Below the pieces are notes generated by a model that saw only the letters and a list, made by a program, of their open reading frames with translations, had not been told where the DNA came from and did no database searches. The position numbers and the translations under genes are program-made. A stretch of DNA of 64,000 nucleotides from Acanthaster planci (Eukaryota; Echinodermata; Asteroidea; Valvatida; Acanthasteridae): the NCBI RefSeq assembly GCF_001949145.1, contig NW_019091398.1, forward strand, positions 1,447,908 to 1,511,907, in the 5' to 3' direction. This document shows, in pieces, positions 53,201 through 63,812 of the stretch; position 1 is the first letter of the stretch; each line of letters starts with the position of its first letter.

Positions 53201-56200
53201 TTCCTTTATCCTTCAATCCCCCCTTCAACACTGCTCTCAGTAATCTTCCTCGATTATCAAAAATTATCCACTGTTACAGTAAAGGAAATCCGTGGCCTAT
53301 ACTGGTAATTAAACTTTCAAGGGGCATCATGCCAAGCCCTGGAAATTGCGACAATTTCCCAACCCTACAAATCTTTCAGAACCACCTGATTGACTGAACT
53401 GAAAAAAATTATTGATAACGTTGCACACACACTCATACCTGTAACTGTGATGGTGAAACGGCACATGTTCCGGTTGCCTAAGGCGTCAACAGCACTGTAA
53501 GTCACTTCAGTAACACCAACTGCAAAGATACCATTTTGCCCAGTTTGATTGCAGACAGCTGCTTGGCAGCTGAAAGTGATACTTGCTGAACCAGAGTTGT
53601 CAGAGATCACAGGAGGAGTCCAGCTGTAAGATGTCTGATTGGACGGCGGCTTGACAGGGACGATGGTATCACCAGGACAACCATTGATCTTGGGAGGTTC
53701 AGTATCTAAGATGATATGATAAATTGATTACCTCAAAGTAATTTCTATTATTTAATCACGAACCAAAATGTAAAGTGCTATTATAAAAACACTTTATTTA
53801 CCTGTGACAGTGGCGGATGTTAGGAGGTTTAGTATATAAGACGAGACACCATAAAATTGTTTCAAAGGGATCACCCTCAAAATCACTTTTATCATTGAAT
53901 CGTGGACCATAATGTGACATGTCATTAGAAACATTTTCACTTACCGGTGACAGTGACACTGACACTAAATTGGCACTGTGTCTCAAGTCCCTTGGTACGA
54001 TATGTGACATCAGTGACACCAATACCAAACGCTTCCCCTGGCTGGTGATCCGAGTACACAAGAACCTGTGCATCATTTTCACCAGTGCTCTGTGTGGGTG
54101 GGGTGCCAATGTAGAATATCACTGGTTGTGGGGGACCATTGAAGACGACCTTTGGTTGCACCCACGATACAGTGACAGTGGAATCACCAGGACCAGCGAT
54201 AGCTGTGACATTGGATGGACAGTCCAGTCCGAGTCCTGCAAGACAACACGAGGGACAAACACGCTGAGCGAGTGAAGGTCTGTCCAGATGAACTAAAAAT
54301 ATCTCCCAAAGTGTTTTTTTTTGTTTTAGTTTAAAAGGCTTACCCGTGACAGTCACAGTGAAGTTACAATATGCTGAGTTTCCCGCTCGATCCATCACCG
54401 TGTAAGATACCATGGTAACATTACCAACTGAAAACGCGTCACCAGGTCGATGGCTCTGGATCCACCGTAAGGGCAAAGTCCAATCTGACGCAGTCACCTC
54501 AGGCCATGACACAGGGACAGACGCCTGATTGTCATCTGCGAGACGCGTTATGTTGCTGGGGCAACCCGTGGTGAAATTGGGGGGAATGTCTTCTGATAAT
54601 CAACAATAAAAAAACAACAAAGAAACACTGGACGGTTGAATAATCCTAAGATAATAACCACAAAAGAGGTAAAATTAAACCATTGCTAACTACTTTCAAA
54701 TTTGACCATGCACCGTGGTTTTGTGTATTCAAGAAGCAGAATTGACAATTGGCTGGGAGTGTTTTCCAGACATGTACATGTACTTTTGTTCATTATCAAA
54801 AGCATGTCAAAGACCACCATGCAAACTTTCCCTTACAGTCCTAGTTTTTGTTAATCTTTTTGTCCCACCTTTAAATACGTGGATACCTCCTGCACGACCA
54901 AAACTTGCAGAGCCGTAAGCTTCGCGACTTCCATCAGCATCGACACGAACAACAGAGTTTCTCGTCCAATCAGTCCAGTAGATGTCATCGTTATAGAAGA
55001 AAAGATCAAATGGGTGAAAACCACTTATGGAAGCAAGAACAGTCCGGCCCTGGCCCAAAAGATCGGAGTATTCAATGCGATCTATGCCGGCATCGCACCA
55101 GTACATTTTTTCGCCTACAGAAAAAGGAATGAATTTTTTTTTATCCTTTTGAGAGAAAGAACAAAAGGCTGGTGTCCAGTTTCCCAGCTAGCTTGGCAGA
55201 TAAGCAAGTATGAGATCTCCGCTAGATTGTAAAGTTTAAATACTTCCAAGTCCATTGGTCTAGGGCTATCTAAGGTGCCACAGAGATACCCAGCACGTGT
55301 ACACGGTAAAGGGGCCCTCTAATATTATGCGCAAGCTGTAAACTCTAAGGCTATTGTACCTATTCCGCCCCCCCCCCCAGAAATCTGAAAGGAATTCCAA
55401 AGATTCCATCAACACAAAAGAAGACATAATAGAGGGGGTCCCCTTTGCCTCGTATCGGGCATCGTATAGCCAGAGAAGGTTTGAAATTATTACTCTTCTT
55501 TTCTTTCGGGAAATTGTTTTGAAAGGGTTATTTTAAATTATGCAACAGGGGATTACTTTTTGTTGTAAGGCAGCACCGGGCTGGTACCATCTGTTTAGTT
55601 TTCCTTGCTTCGGTGTACACGTGAAATTTAACGAACGTGTTAATCGGGTAACTGGCATTCCAGAGGACGGGGGAAATCCGTGTCCCATACAATGCAAGAT
55701 ACGTGCCAAAGGGGACCTCCCTCCCATTGTGTCTTCTTTTGTGTTGATGGAATCCTTGGAATTCCTTTCAGATTTCCGAGGGGGGGTGGTTAAGTAGGCA
55801 CAATAGCCTTCGGGTATACAGCTTGTGCGTCACATTGCGTGGCCCCTTTCCTACATATCGTGCCGGGTATCCCGCGTCCGCGTCTTTTCCATCGACTGGT
55901 TCCAAACGTCTTACAGACGTCCTCCAAACATAGGGACTGGTACGGCTGGTAATGAATCTGGTAGAATCTGCCGGGTACATGTAAAAGAGGAAACGATGCC
56001 TGCTCGATGCGCAAATCAAGTAGGAGCTGACAAAATATTTCATTTTCTCTTTTTTGTTACAGAAAATAATTTTACCATAAATTGCTTAGTTATCTAAAAT
56101 GTAACGCAGTAACCATTGACTTGAAATATATTGCCTTAAAATGATTTATCGATGATAATCATCGAAAAATAAATTACCACAACTGTGATCAACAGAGACT

Positions 56201-59098
56201 TAGCAAGGATGGGTACTTGTCTTTTATATGGCTCTCAGCTGCAACTTAATTACTTTTGCTATTGAACCAATAAAAAGTTATATATCGAGTATCCAACTGA
56301 CAGAGCTAATTGGCACGCACACATTAATCTGCTTTAGCTACCGGTCCCTGTAACAGGAAGGGGGACCAGTTGAGTCTATTTAATAAACCGATTGCGCCCT
56401 CTTGGTTTAATAGTGTGTATCAAACATCAACAAACATGGCGCACTCCCTTAGTAAAGTGTGTTGTTAGTGTTGTTTATCAAAAATAAAGCCATTTATTGT
56501 CAGTAGAGTAGTCTCAGTACGGGCCGTCGGCTTTATTTTTTGGTAACAAAAACGACACCTCGCTATGCCATATTCGCTGATGCCATATTCGCTGATGTTC
56601 GAGACGCATATGTCACGTGATTTAGCAGGCACAACGGGTCGATTACAACTTTTGATTTGGGAGCCAGGAAGATGCATCGAGTGTGTGGCACAGTTGGGTG
56701 ATCGATTAATTAGATGAGTACGTGGAACCTCCAGCGCTGAAGCTGTCAGTCGGGAACGACACACCGAAGGCTGCGTGTCGACAGCTGCGGTCCCTGTTCC
56801 CAGTTGTTCCCCAACTGTGGGCGATTAAGACATCTAGTTGTTCCCGCAGTGCACTTTTCCAGAAACGCACGACCCGAGAAGAGGTCAGGACGAAGCCGAC
56901 GGCCAAGTGAGTAAATTTGACAATATTTGATAACTAACTAAGCGGCCATATTAACAAGTGATCACATGGGTCGAATCACTTAGATAATTACAAATACCTT
57001 CCAAGTCCAAAGCTAAGCCATTTGGCCACCGAAGATCGGTGTCAATCAGAACACGACGACCTGATCCATCTGTGTCAGATCGCTCAATCCTTGGGTAGCT
57101 GCCCCAATCCGTCCAGTACAAATGACTATGTAGCAAATAAAGCAGAAGTACGTTCATTGGTTTATATACCCGTTTCATTCTGCAGGAGCCATGGTTAAGT
57201 TTCCATCAAAAGTATGACCGTTTGGTATTCTGTCCACCTCACGGTTGCTTGGTTTTTCTCTCTACCAATTCTGCAGGTGTTTTCGGAATCAAAACATTTT
57301 CAGGACATTGAAAATAGTCCCATTCTGCCGGTGACATTTTGTACAAAGAGTTTACCAAACAAAAAGTAAATGTAAGTAGCAATAGATAATTAAGCCACTT
57401 TTTAAAACCGCAATATCAATTTCTATTCAGAAAAGAAGAGGCACACGTACTGTTGTTGAAATAAGCCATTATCAACACCATATTTGGACGAAACACAAGG
57501 AATGATTCAGGATAAGCCGCTAAAATACAAATCAAATTAATAGAAACTGATAAAAATCAAAACAGAGGCGTACTTGTTTCTAGGGTCTATTACAATCGCT
57601 CTGGGTTCCACTGCCCCTGTCGTTTTTGTAAAGTTATGAACAACGGATCGACCCTGACCATCCATGGTAGCTCGCTCTATCAGATCACTGCCTGTATCGG
57701 TCCAGTACATCAGACGATTCACAATGTCAAGAGCCATCCCATCAGGCCCTACAACAATTTCGGATGACAGGAAGATACATTAAAAGGGCAATACTAAGAC
57801 TATAGCAACGTGTATAATGAATGTCCATTTTAAAATAATTTTCATACGACAACAATCAAATGTTAAAGCTTCCGATTATGTAGGTTGCGATAGAGTGATT
57901 AGTAACCTTTAATTTGAAACAAAAACATTTAAGACGATTTCTCCCACTAGAAACTGTTACAAATTTACTTTCAATATTTTGCATCAATCTGAAACTTGAA
58001 GGTAAGGTTCTGCAAAAGATTTCATTTGTTCATTTTCCTCAGAGGTTATGCATGGTTCGTTTGTCATCTATTCTGAATGATGGAATAAGAATGTCGAAAA
58101 CGTAAATAAAAGTATAGGACTATATGTCCAAGTAGCAACTGGAAATTGGGAAAATCTTTATAAACCACACACTCTCGATCACAATCCAAGAGAGCCGGGG
58201 AGAGATTTGAGCTGTACGTGCCAATTGTTATTTTGGTTACAGTGAGGTATAAGGGTTGAAAACTCGGGGAGTTTAATACATGAACTTTAGGTAATCAGAC
58301 TGGGTTGCCCTTTTCATGCCCAACCAAGTCCACATACAGAAATATTTGAGTCCCTGTACCCGATTCTATGGGTCTTACGCTAAATATTCTTCTGGTAATT
58401 TTCTCCCCCTCTAAAAATATAACTGTTCATCGTTTTCTCCTCTCTGTTTTTTCGTGTTCCGTTAGTTCATTTCAAGATATGTTTAATATTAACCTTCTGT
58501 AATAATAGCTATAAAAGCTCCGTTTGGATACACAGCTGTAATGTTTGAGTACATTTAGCATTTTCAAATTCTATGGGCTCCGAGCTGGACTAAGAGAGGG
58601 TGCAATTTTATCTTAGCAATGGAGGCTCTTTTGGCAGCAACTGCACATCGCGGGTTCACTAACGACTATGAAACGCAAGCATTGGAGTTGCATGGCTACC
58701 AAGAAAACGTGCACTCCCGACCAACATTGTATTTTTTCAACGGATGAGGTGTTGCTCCTGCTTAGGACGGATACCACCCTGAAAAGTCATTGCACAGGGC
58801 TGTATATCAAGGGAAAGTATCGTTAACGCGCATTTAAAGCATGCATGCTTACTATGTAGATCCGAGACAAGAATTTCAAATCCACTTCCGTTCAAAAAGG
58901 CCCGACTGAGGCTGTGAAGCACAACGTCAGTCCAGTACACCATTCCTTCTTCAGGGTCATAGTCAATGGCAACGGGTCGGCTTATGTTGCTATGGCTACC
59001 ATTCAACCCTGGAATGAGTGTGAAGTTGAAGGTTTCCGTGGGAGCCTTGAAAAGTCCTGGAGGCTCCAGGTTGGCCACAAAGACCAAATCATAAGGAT
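46998..59098 (-). CDS. Gene C: YWTD propeller - 4xHYR - HRM - GAIN/GPS adhesion-type GPCR
   Basis: Twenty minus-strand exons were placed by splice consensus and phase. They encode an LDL-receptor class B propeller (59098-54869), HYR 1-4, a two-exon HRM-like region, GAIN in three exons, GPS, helices 1-7 and a C-tail ending at 46998, about 1,308 residues in all. It should be a self-cleaved cell-surface adhesion GPCR. YWTD propellers commonly bind protein ligands in LRP-type receptors; the ligand here is unknown. From HYR 4 onward it matches gene B exon for exon. The propeller is followed directly by HYR without the usual EGF repeat. The N-terminal exon is uncertain; a phase-compatible candidate is at 60606-60534. 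One intron (after 50727) uses a GC donor. Confidence 0.85.
47382..47652 (-). CDS. Gene C helices 5, 6 and start of 7
   Basis: This 271-base exon has [47 protein letters not shown] and [10 protein letters not shown]. By hand count it differs from gene B at about 10 of the 211 bases coding helices 5-6 (first part of the exon), but at many more in the last 60. Confidence 0.93.
48056..48122 (-). CDS. Gene C helix 4
   Basis: This 67-base exon has [20 protein letters not shown]. It has the same length and phases as gene B. Confidence 0.85.
48319..48484 (-). CDS. Gene C helix 3 and second loop
   Basis: This 166-base exon has [20 protein letters not shown] and [14 protein letters not shown]. About 50 bases in its centre are almost identical to gene B, including silent positions. 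Confidence 0.92.
48762..48861 (-). CDS. Gene C helix 2
   Basis: This 100-base exon has [20 protein letters not shown] and LYLVFLAG. It has the same length and phases as gene B. Confidence 0.9.
49214..49335 (-). CDS. Gene C helix 1
   Basis: This 122-base exon (phase 0 to 2) has [20 protein letters not shown] and LAIR, class B2 helix 1. Confidence 0.9.
49812..49988 (-). CDS. Gene C GPS cleavage exon
   Basis: This 177-base phase 0-0 exon has [15 protein letters not shown] and [16 protein letters not shown]. The four Cys, two Trp and H-A-T cleavage triplet are kept. The tethered agonist would start TNFAIL. Confidence 0.92.
50162..50352 (-). CDS. Gene C GAIN domain, part 3
   Basis: This 191-base exon has [40 protein letters not shown] and EPLVIEFK. 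It is the same length as in gene B. Confidence 0.88.
50727..51117 (-). CDS. Gene C GAIN domain, part 2, with GC donor
   Basis: This 391-base exon (phase 0 to 1) has [30 protein letters not shown] and [13 protein letters not shown]. No GT is available at the phase-compatible end. The exon must end AATG|gcaagt, a strong GC-AG type donor, which gives exactly the phase needed for the next exon. Confidence 0.82.
51418..51558 (-). CDS. Gene C GAIN domain, part 1
   Basis: This 141-base phase 0-0 exon has [20 protein letters not shown] and [15 protein letters not shown]. It is one codon shorter than in gene B. Confidence 0.8.
51719..51846 (-). CDS. Gene C HRM-like region, part 2
   Basis: This 128-base exon (phase 1 to 0) has [26 protein letters not shown] and VTFEDVEK. 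It has the same length and pattern as gene B. Confidence 0.75.
52344..52460 (-). CDS. Gene C HRM-like region, part 1
   Basis: This 117-base phase 1-1 exon has [28 protein letters not shown] and DRCTLDTTN. It is the counterpart of the gene B exon at 25276-25175. Confidence 0.7.
52783..53016 (-). CDS. Gene C HYR 4
   Basis: This 234-base phase 1-1 exon has [33 protein letters not shown] and [10 protein letters not shown]. It is the same length as gene B HYR 3 and clearly related to it. Confidence 0.9.
53439..53705 (-). CDS. Gene C HYR 3
   Basis: This 267-base phase 1-1 exon has [34 protein letters not shown] and [19 protein letters not shown]. It is the counterpart of gene B HYR 2. Confidence 0.9.
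53945..54235 (-). CDS. Gene C HYR 2
   Basis: This 291-base phase 1-1 exon has [47 protein letters not shown] and [11 protein letters not shown]. It has an insertion in the middle compared with other HYR domains and lacks the D-x-x-G-N element. Confidence 0.88.
54344..54592 (-). CDS. Gene C HYR 1
   Basis: This 249-base phase 1-1 exon has [39 protein letters not shown] and [19 protein letters not shown], a full HYR signature. Confidence 0.9.
54869..55114 (-). CDS. Gene C exon: last propeller blades
   Basis: This 246-base phase 1-1 exon has [40 protein letters not shown] and a closing GGIHVFKG strand like the end of LRP propellers. The intron before it is long (about 1.9 kb) and holds an inverted-repeat element. 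Confidence 0.88.
55283..55865. mobile_element. MITE-like element with long imperfect inverted repeats
   Basis: Bases 55283-55470 are an inverted, diverged copy of 55681-55865. Shared phrases include aaatctgaaaggaattcca, gattccatcaacacaaaag and aggctattgt-cct, and further out aaaggggcc. The centre is unrelated and non-coding. It lies in a gene C intron. Confidence 0.65.
56719..56903 (+). other. Exon-like open frame of unknown identity on the plus strand
   Basis: Within a gene C intron, a locally GC-rich stretch is open for about 61 codons on the plus strand ([20 protein letters not shown], then [17 protein letters not shown]). It has an acceptor-like tag before and a strong donor (CAA|gtgagt) after. 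The minus strand is open over the same span. A short direct repeat (gccatattcgctgat twice) lies nearby at 56566-56595. No family was recognised. It may be a captured exon or an element fragment. Confidence 0.25.
56998..57125 (-). CDS. Gene C exon: propeller blade with YWTD
   Basis: This 128-base exon (phase 2 to 1) has [30 protein letters not shown] and [10 protein letters not shown]. It completes the repeat begun in the previous exon and starts the next. Confidence 0.88.
57574..57748 (-). CDS. Gene C exon: propeller blade with YWTD
   Basis: This 175-base exon (phase 1 to 2) has [20 protein letters not shown] and [14 protein letters not shown], a textbook LDL-receptor class B repeat, and ends [10 protein letters not shown]. 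Confidence 0.88.
58853..59098 (-). CDS. Gene C exon: propeller blades 1-2
   Basis: This 246-base phase 1-1 exon has [16 protein letters not shown], the opening strand of a propeller, then [19 protein letters not shown] and [19 protein letters not shown] and the following I/L-x-R-x-x-x-x-G pattern are clear. Confidence 0.85.
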
Positions 59099-60533
59099 CT
59101 TAAACAAATCAGAGTAAAATAATTTTTTAAATGCCATGTCAAAAACAAATGGAACTTGAGAGAAAGTGTATATAAAACCTTGATTTGGACTGCCAAGTGT
59201 ATGCCATCAAAAATGTTAATCTAAGAAACGCTGACTACTTGTTCTCTCTAAAAAATTTCCTTAATACATAAAAGGGACGGGTTGCAAGAACATGTATACG
59301 AGAATTTGAAATATCAAAATAGTAAAATTACTCAATTATGTATAGCCACGTATATGGTATCCATCGCAGCCTGAAACATGCACAACATCCTAATGCTCAA
59401 CCAATTAAATTAAATTTTAATAAAATCTGGTACTCTGTGTAATCTGATTGCACACACGTAACAATTTGAATTTGCCCAGACTAAAGACACTGTTGCTATA
59501 CCTCCTGATTAGCGGCAAGCTTTTGCATAGCGACCACGATCTCTGGAATGGACTGGTTCCTTTGTGCCCTTCTTATGCATTGAGAACAGTATTGTTGCAA
59601 GGCGTCTCTTATGTAACTAAAGCTTGCTCCGAATCTATTCACGAGGTATACAGGCAGTGTTTTTTACTGTGGAGAATTCAAATTGTTATGTTCAAATGAT
59701 TTTAAAGGACTCAGTGTACCAGATTTTATTCAAATTTAATGCGCAAAGGGCTTATTGAAATGGCTCAGCCTTATCCTAATCAAGGTTCTCACAATAGGAA
59801 GAACACAGAAGGAGTTTGAACTGCCTGGGCAATAATATCTGACCAATTACCGCTTTCTGCATGTCTGGTACATGTATGTCCATAGCCAGAGCGCAGTGAA
59901 TCCTAGCAACGCACCAACTGTTTCAAAACCATGGCATAAGCCCCCTTTATACCCGAAGATCATCGCTGCAATTTGTCGCTGGTAATCTGCATCCTTAAAA
60001 CGTTGTGTAAAACAGTATAGGAAGTTGAATATTCGTGATATTGTTGGTGCTTAGTATAATCTGACAACATCAAATTTAATGCTTGCGCAGTTGCTTGTAT
60101 TAGGCTGTGTGCCCTAAGTGATCATGTGCAGTCATTGCCCTTGTCGAACACTTTCTTCTTGAGTTGTTTTGTGAATAAATTGCCAATTTGTTTCTAAAAT
60201 ATTGTTTTATTTGAATAATTTTTATACAAAAAGGTATTTTATGAGATCTCATGCATATGATCACTCCTTGTGATGAATATCGCAGTTTGGTCGTTATGAA
60301 CTTAACTGTCGACATGTTGGTGGTGGTCGACATGTTGGTCAGTCTAATAGCCAAAATCATACAAAAACATTCAAAACTGAAGTTTTGGGGTGACAAAATA
60401 AAATTCCTAGCATTGCATGGATAATGGAAGAGGGCATCAAAATGTTAAAAATATTATTCACGACGGCAAAGGTAAATGTAATGTTAGATATTTGTCTTTT
60501 TATTTCCTGGTCACTGCGATTAGTTGTAGTTAC

Positions 60534-60606
60534 CTGCAAAGAAAACACCACAAATATTGATACTGGCCCCACTTGTCCGGCTAAGCTGCAGGCAGTTATC
60601 AGGCAT
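60534..60606 (-). CDS. Candidate first exon of gene C (weak signal peptide)
   Basis: An ATG at 60606 opens 24 codons ending GASINICGVFFAG before a TTTGCAG|gtaact donor in phase 1, which fits the phase 1 acceptor at 59099. Genes A and B start the same way. The hydrophobic stretch is short, and the frame is open upstream of the ATG, so this may be part of an internal exon or chance. Confidence 0.27.
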
Positions 60607-60609
60607 TTT

Positions 60610-62980
60610 TAGAATATTTACTATTGTTCGTCTGACCTGGCGGCGATAATTATCGAGTACTTTGATGTGCCAGGGTTGTATACTCCTTCTGTGTGTTCCT
60701 CCATGATCTGACACTACAAGACATTTAAGATTGATTCCTTCTGTCCGAAATCTAAAACATTACTCCATAACTGCAAGACAATTAAGTTGGTTTCCTTTTT
60801 TTTCTTAACAGTTTAAAACATTAAATGTTTGGCGATTCCAGGGCAACTGTAAAAGGGCACCTACAAAAAATTCGGTCGATTCTCCTTTGATGAAGACTCC
60901 AGCAAAATATCTTTGCAGGTGCGGAGAAATTTGCACTAGTCTGTTCTTCCAATCTGTATACTGCCAACACACTCGTTTGGCTCGTTTATAATCTAAACAT
61001 ATTAACTCCCCACATTTGAACACACGATGCGTTTAGATGGGAAAGTGTTTAAATAAAGTGTTTGTCATCGGGACAGCGGCTTAATTAAAATGTGAATTCC
61101 ATTATTTTACTAAATATTCTTTAGTGCCAATGAATTTCAAATCCAAGTTAGTGTAGCCCCTGGCTTCGAGCTCATTGTACTCCGTTTTTGCCACGCCTCC
61201 AGACAAAATATGATTTCTTCGATTAAGACTGTTACAGTCCACTTTTAAGTTATTCCCCACAATGCAAAACCCAACGTTACCGTTTAACTTCTGGACTCAA
61301 ATTAAACGCAAATATGTAATACTTTTTGAACATTATGACACCTACGACATGTTTATGCGGAACAAACTATTTTATTTAGTAAACGCAAAGTATAAATGTA
61401 TGGATGTGTTTAGCATATGTTAGGTACACTTTTTAATCATAAACCTGTGTGTTTATTACTTTAAAAAAATTAAAAAACAAAACAAAAAGCGCCTAAGTAT
61501 GTGTACAAGCTGTAACACTTTTTATACACTTTGACCAAGGAAAAGAAATCTGGACTTGCAACGCCTTTGTATGAAATAGAAGCCAACTAGCAACCATTTT
61601 ACCGAGCCGCATACAAATGCGTGGGTTGGATCGCTTGCGATTGCGTACCTATTGACGCCAGGGAGAACAAAGGCGGACATTGCCAAGTAAGCTTTGTATT
61701 CGGCTTGATAAAATGGCCGCTAGTGGATTCAGTGATCTCTATAAGGTGATTAAGGGCATTGCGAGTCCAGATTTTCTTACACGTCCGTGACCTTGACGCG
61801 TTTATAAAGAGTGCAGTGTTTCTTAACTGCACATTATTGGGTAACGATGCCATACACGTGTTAAGTCATTCGCAGTGATAGACTCATACGTATGTTCGGT
61901 CCCCATATACCGTGCGTGCATTCAGTTGTATATTCGCGCATGTGCACTAGTGACACAGTGGGCCTGAAAAATTATTCTAGCAGGCGACGCAGATCGATGG
62001 TGACCCATGGGAGGAATTTGTACTGCCATTTCCCTTGAACTTGAAGGCCTTGTGTGTGATTAAATTGCCAAGAGTCTATCAAATGGTGATATTTAATAGA
62101 TTCTGGTAAGAAAGATCGCTGGAAAATAATCAAAGAAAGTAGAAAATGTCAATTTTACGACAAAGTATAATTATGAAAAATTATCGTTTTTTACCTAGTT
62201 TGTGTCTGATTTTCACAACTTTGCAAAGTTAACCTTCAAATAATGTTGATGCCATATGAAAGACTAGTAACTCTTATTTTCAAAAAAGGTTAAAACCTCT
62301 TGGAAGAAAACCGTTTTTGAAATGCACTTCGTTTTTCATTGGGACCCATTTTCGTCATTTTCCGTGTTTTTCACCTAACTTAGTGCCTAATTTTCACACT
62401 CTTGTCGAACTCCTGTCAGATCATCGGGGATACTGTCTGGGAGACTTTGAGTGTTTGAATTCTAATCGGTATGGAAAACAACTTTATCTCAGGTTTTACT
62501 GGCCTCTAAAGATGCATTCCACCAAATCGTTGTATTTCTGCGCGCGAGCTCCTTAATATTCTGTGATCCCACGGGACTTTTACAATGAAACTGGCCATCA
62601 TCAGGGGGCATCGTACAAATATTTGCATAAATCCCAAATTTGGGGCTGATAGCTTCTAATTCGGGGTATTTCTTTCAAAAAAGCACAACATTGCGGGCCT
62701 ATTTTGGATAAAGGTGGGTGGCTACATTCAGAATTGAGCGCTTAGTTTTACTGCAGTTTTGGGGGGTAGGCCTATCTTCGTTGAACGGCGAATAACAGTT
62801 TTTTCATATCTAACCCCCAATGAAATTGAAACGAAAAGAGATCTTCTGGCCATAATCTTGAATTTACAGTGAAAAAAAGGAGGCCAACCTTTTCACGAGA
62901 GTCAACAGACGGTGCTATTTCGGTCCGATTTTGCACTGTTTTCTGTGGGCGGGTATTTGGTATATTGCAACCCTGCGCTA
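60610..62980. other. Upstream region of gene C, nothing firm
   Basis: The stretch is AT-rich. Open frames up to 84 codons show no domain. It should contain the promoter of gene C if the candidate first exon is right. Confidence 0.35.
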
Positions 62981-62982
62981 TA

Positions 62983-63186
62983 CAGGGTGTCCCAGAAAAA
63001 ACACACCCCGAGGAAAGGGGGTAATATGCCTTAACCAGGAGATATGATTATAATCTATAGGGATCTCCGAAAAGTAGAAGCAGTATTCTTTCTAATGATA
63101 CCTTGATGCATCCCTCCTGTCATGCATGACTGAATACCATCGTCTTGAAAATGGGGCATCCCAACTCAGTTGTAACACTTTGGATG
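62983..63186 (+). repeat. Left inverted repeat of the transposon
   Basis: This arm pairs with the reverse complement of 63813-64000 at high identity. Confidence 0.75.
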
Positions 63187-63618
63187 TGTTCCAGAAGCCA
63201 TTGAGCAAACGCCCGTCTCCTCCTGAGGTCTCCACGCAAACGTTGGTGGCGGATGTGCATTCGGTATGGATGGAACTCAAGGTCTAACTGCGTTATGCGG
63301 TTAAACGAAGTATGGGACAGTCCAAGTCCATTCCTCCAGCAACTGGTTCCCCCTTGGCTGTTTGACAAGCTGCTGTCGAACTGCAGCAACGTTTACAGGA
63401 GTTCGCACTTTATGCCGCTTTCCCGAATGACCCTTATTCAAATTAAGGCTTGTCCCGTGGTCTCGGTATTTGTGCACATTTTCCCAGATGGTCGACTTGG
63501 CTGGTGGATCCCCATCAGGGAAGGCTTCCCTAAATGCAGCTTGGGTGGCTTGAAAGCTCTTCTTTTCAAGAAATTTCGTCACGACAAACACTCTTTGCTC
63601 TTTAATAAGTTGCACCAT
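63120..63618 (-). pseudogene. Transposase N-terminal fragment, frameshifted
   Basis: The first part (63618-63301) has MVQLIKEQRVFVVTKFLEKK, FREAFPDG, KSTIWENVHKYRDHG and a basic NKGHSGKRHKVRTPVN stretch, a DUF4817-like helix-turn-helix of mariner-type transposases. A one-base frame change near 63310 moves the rest to another frame (RNGLGLSHTSFNRITQLDL, FHPYRMHIRHQRL, RRAFAQWLLEH). The frame then ends in the left inverted repeat. No DDE residues follow. Confidence 0.7.
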
Positions 63619-63812
63619 GTTGCAGACTTGCTGTCCTGCTTCGAAGACTTTTCAACATTGCACTGGCCTACCTCGGGGCAAGTCAACGCATTTAAACCAG
63701 ATTATTGCATAACTTGAAAGTGACAAAAGGCAATCTTCCCTCATTAACATAACCTTTTGTTGTCACTTTCAACCAGGACAAGCATGACAGAGGACAACCT
63801 CATTTACTGGTT

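Noticed and set aside
55244-55262. Text resembling the end of a YWTD blade (PMDLE on the minus strand)
   Set aside because: The neighbouring exons already join in phase without it, and there is no exon-like context; coincidence within the intron.
58330-58385. Apparent repeat shared with 1870-1925
   Set aside because: About 20 bases match at 80 percent, but the copy at 1903 overlaps a coding exon end of gene A and the similarity does not extend; probably chance.
60534-60714. Reading the open stretch upstream of 60606 as an extra NHL-like or EGF exon of gene C
   Set aside because: The resemblance is limited to a few residues and there is no convincing acceptor. Only the short phase-compatible first-exon option was kept, at low confidence.
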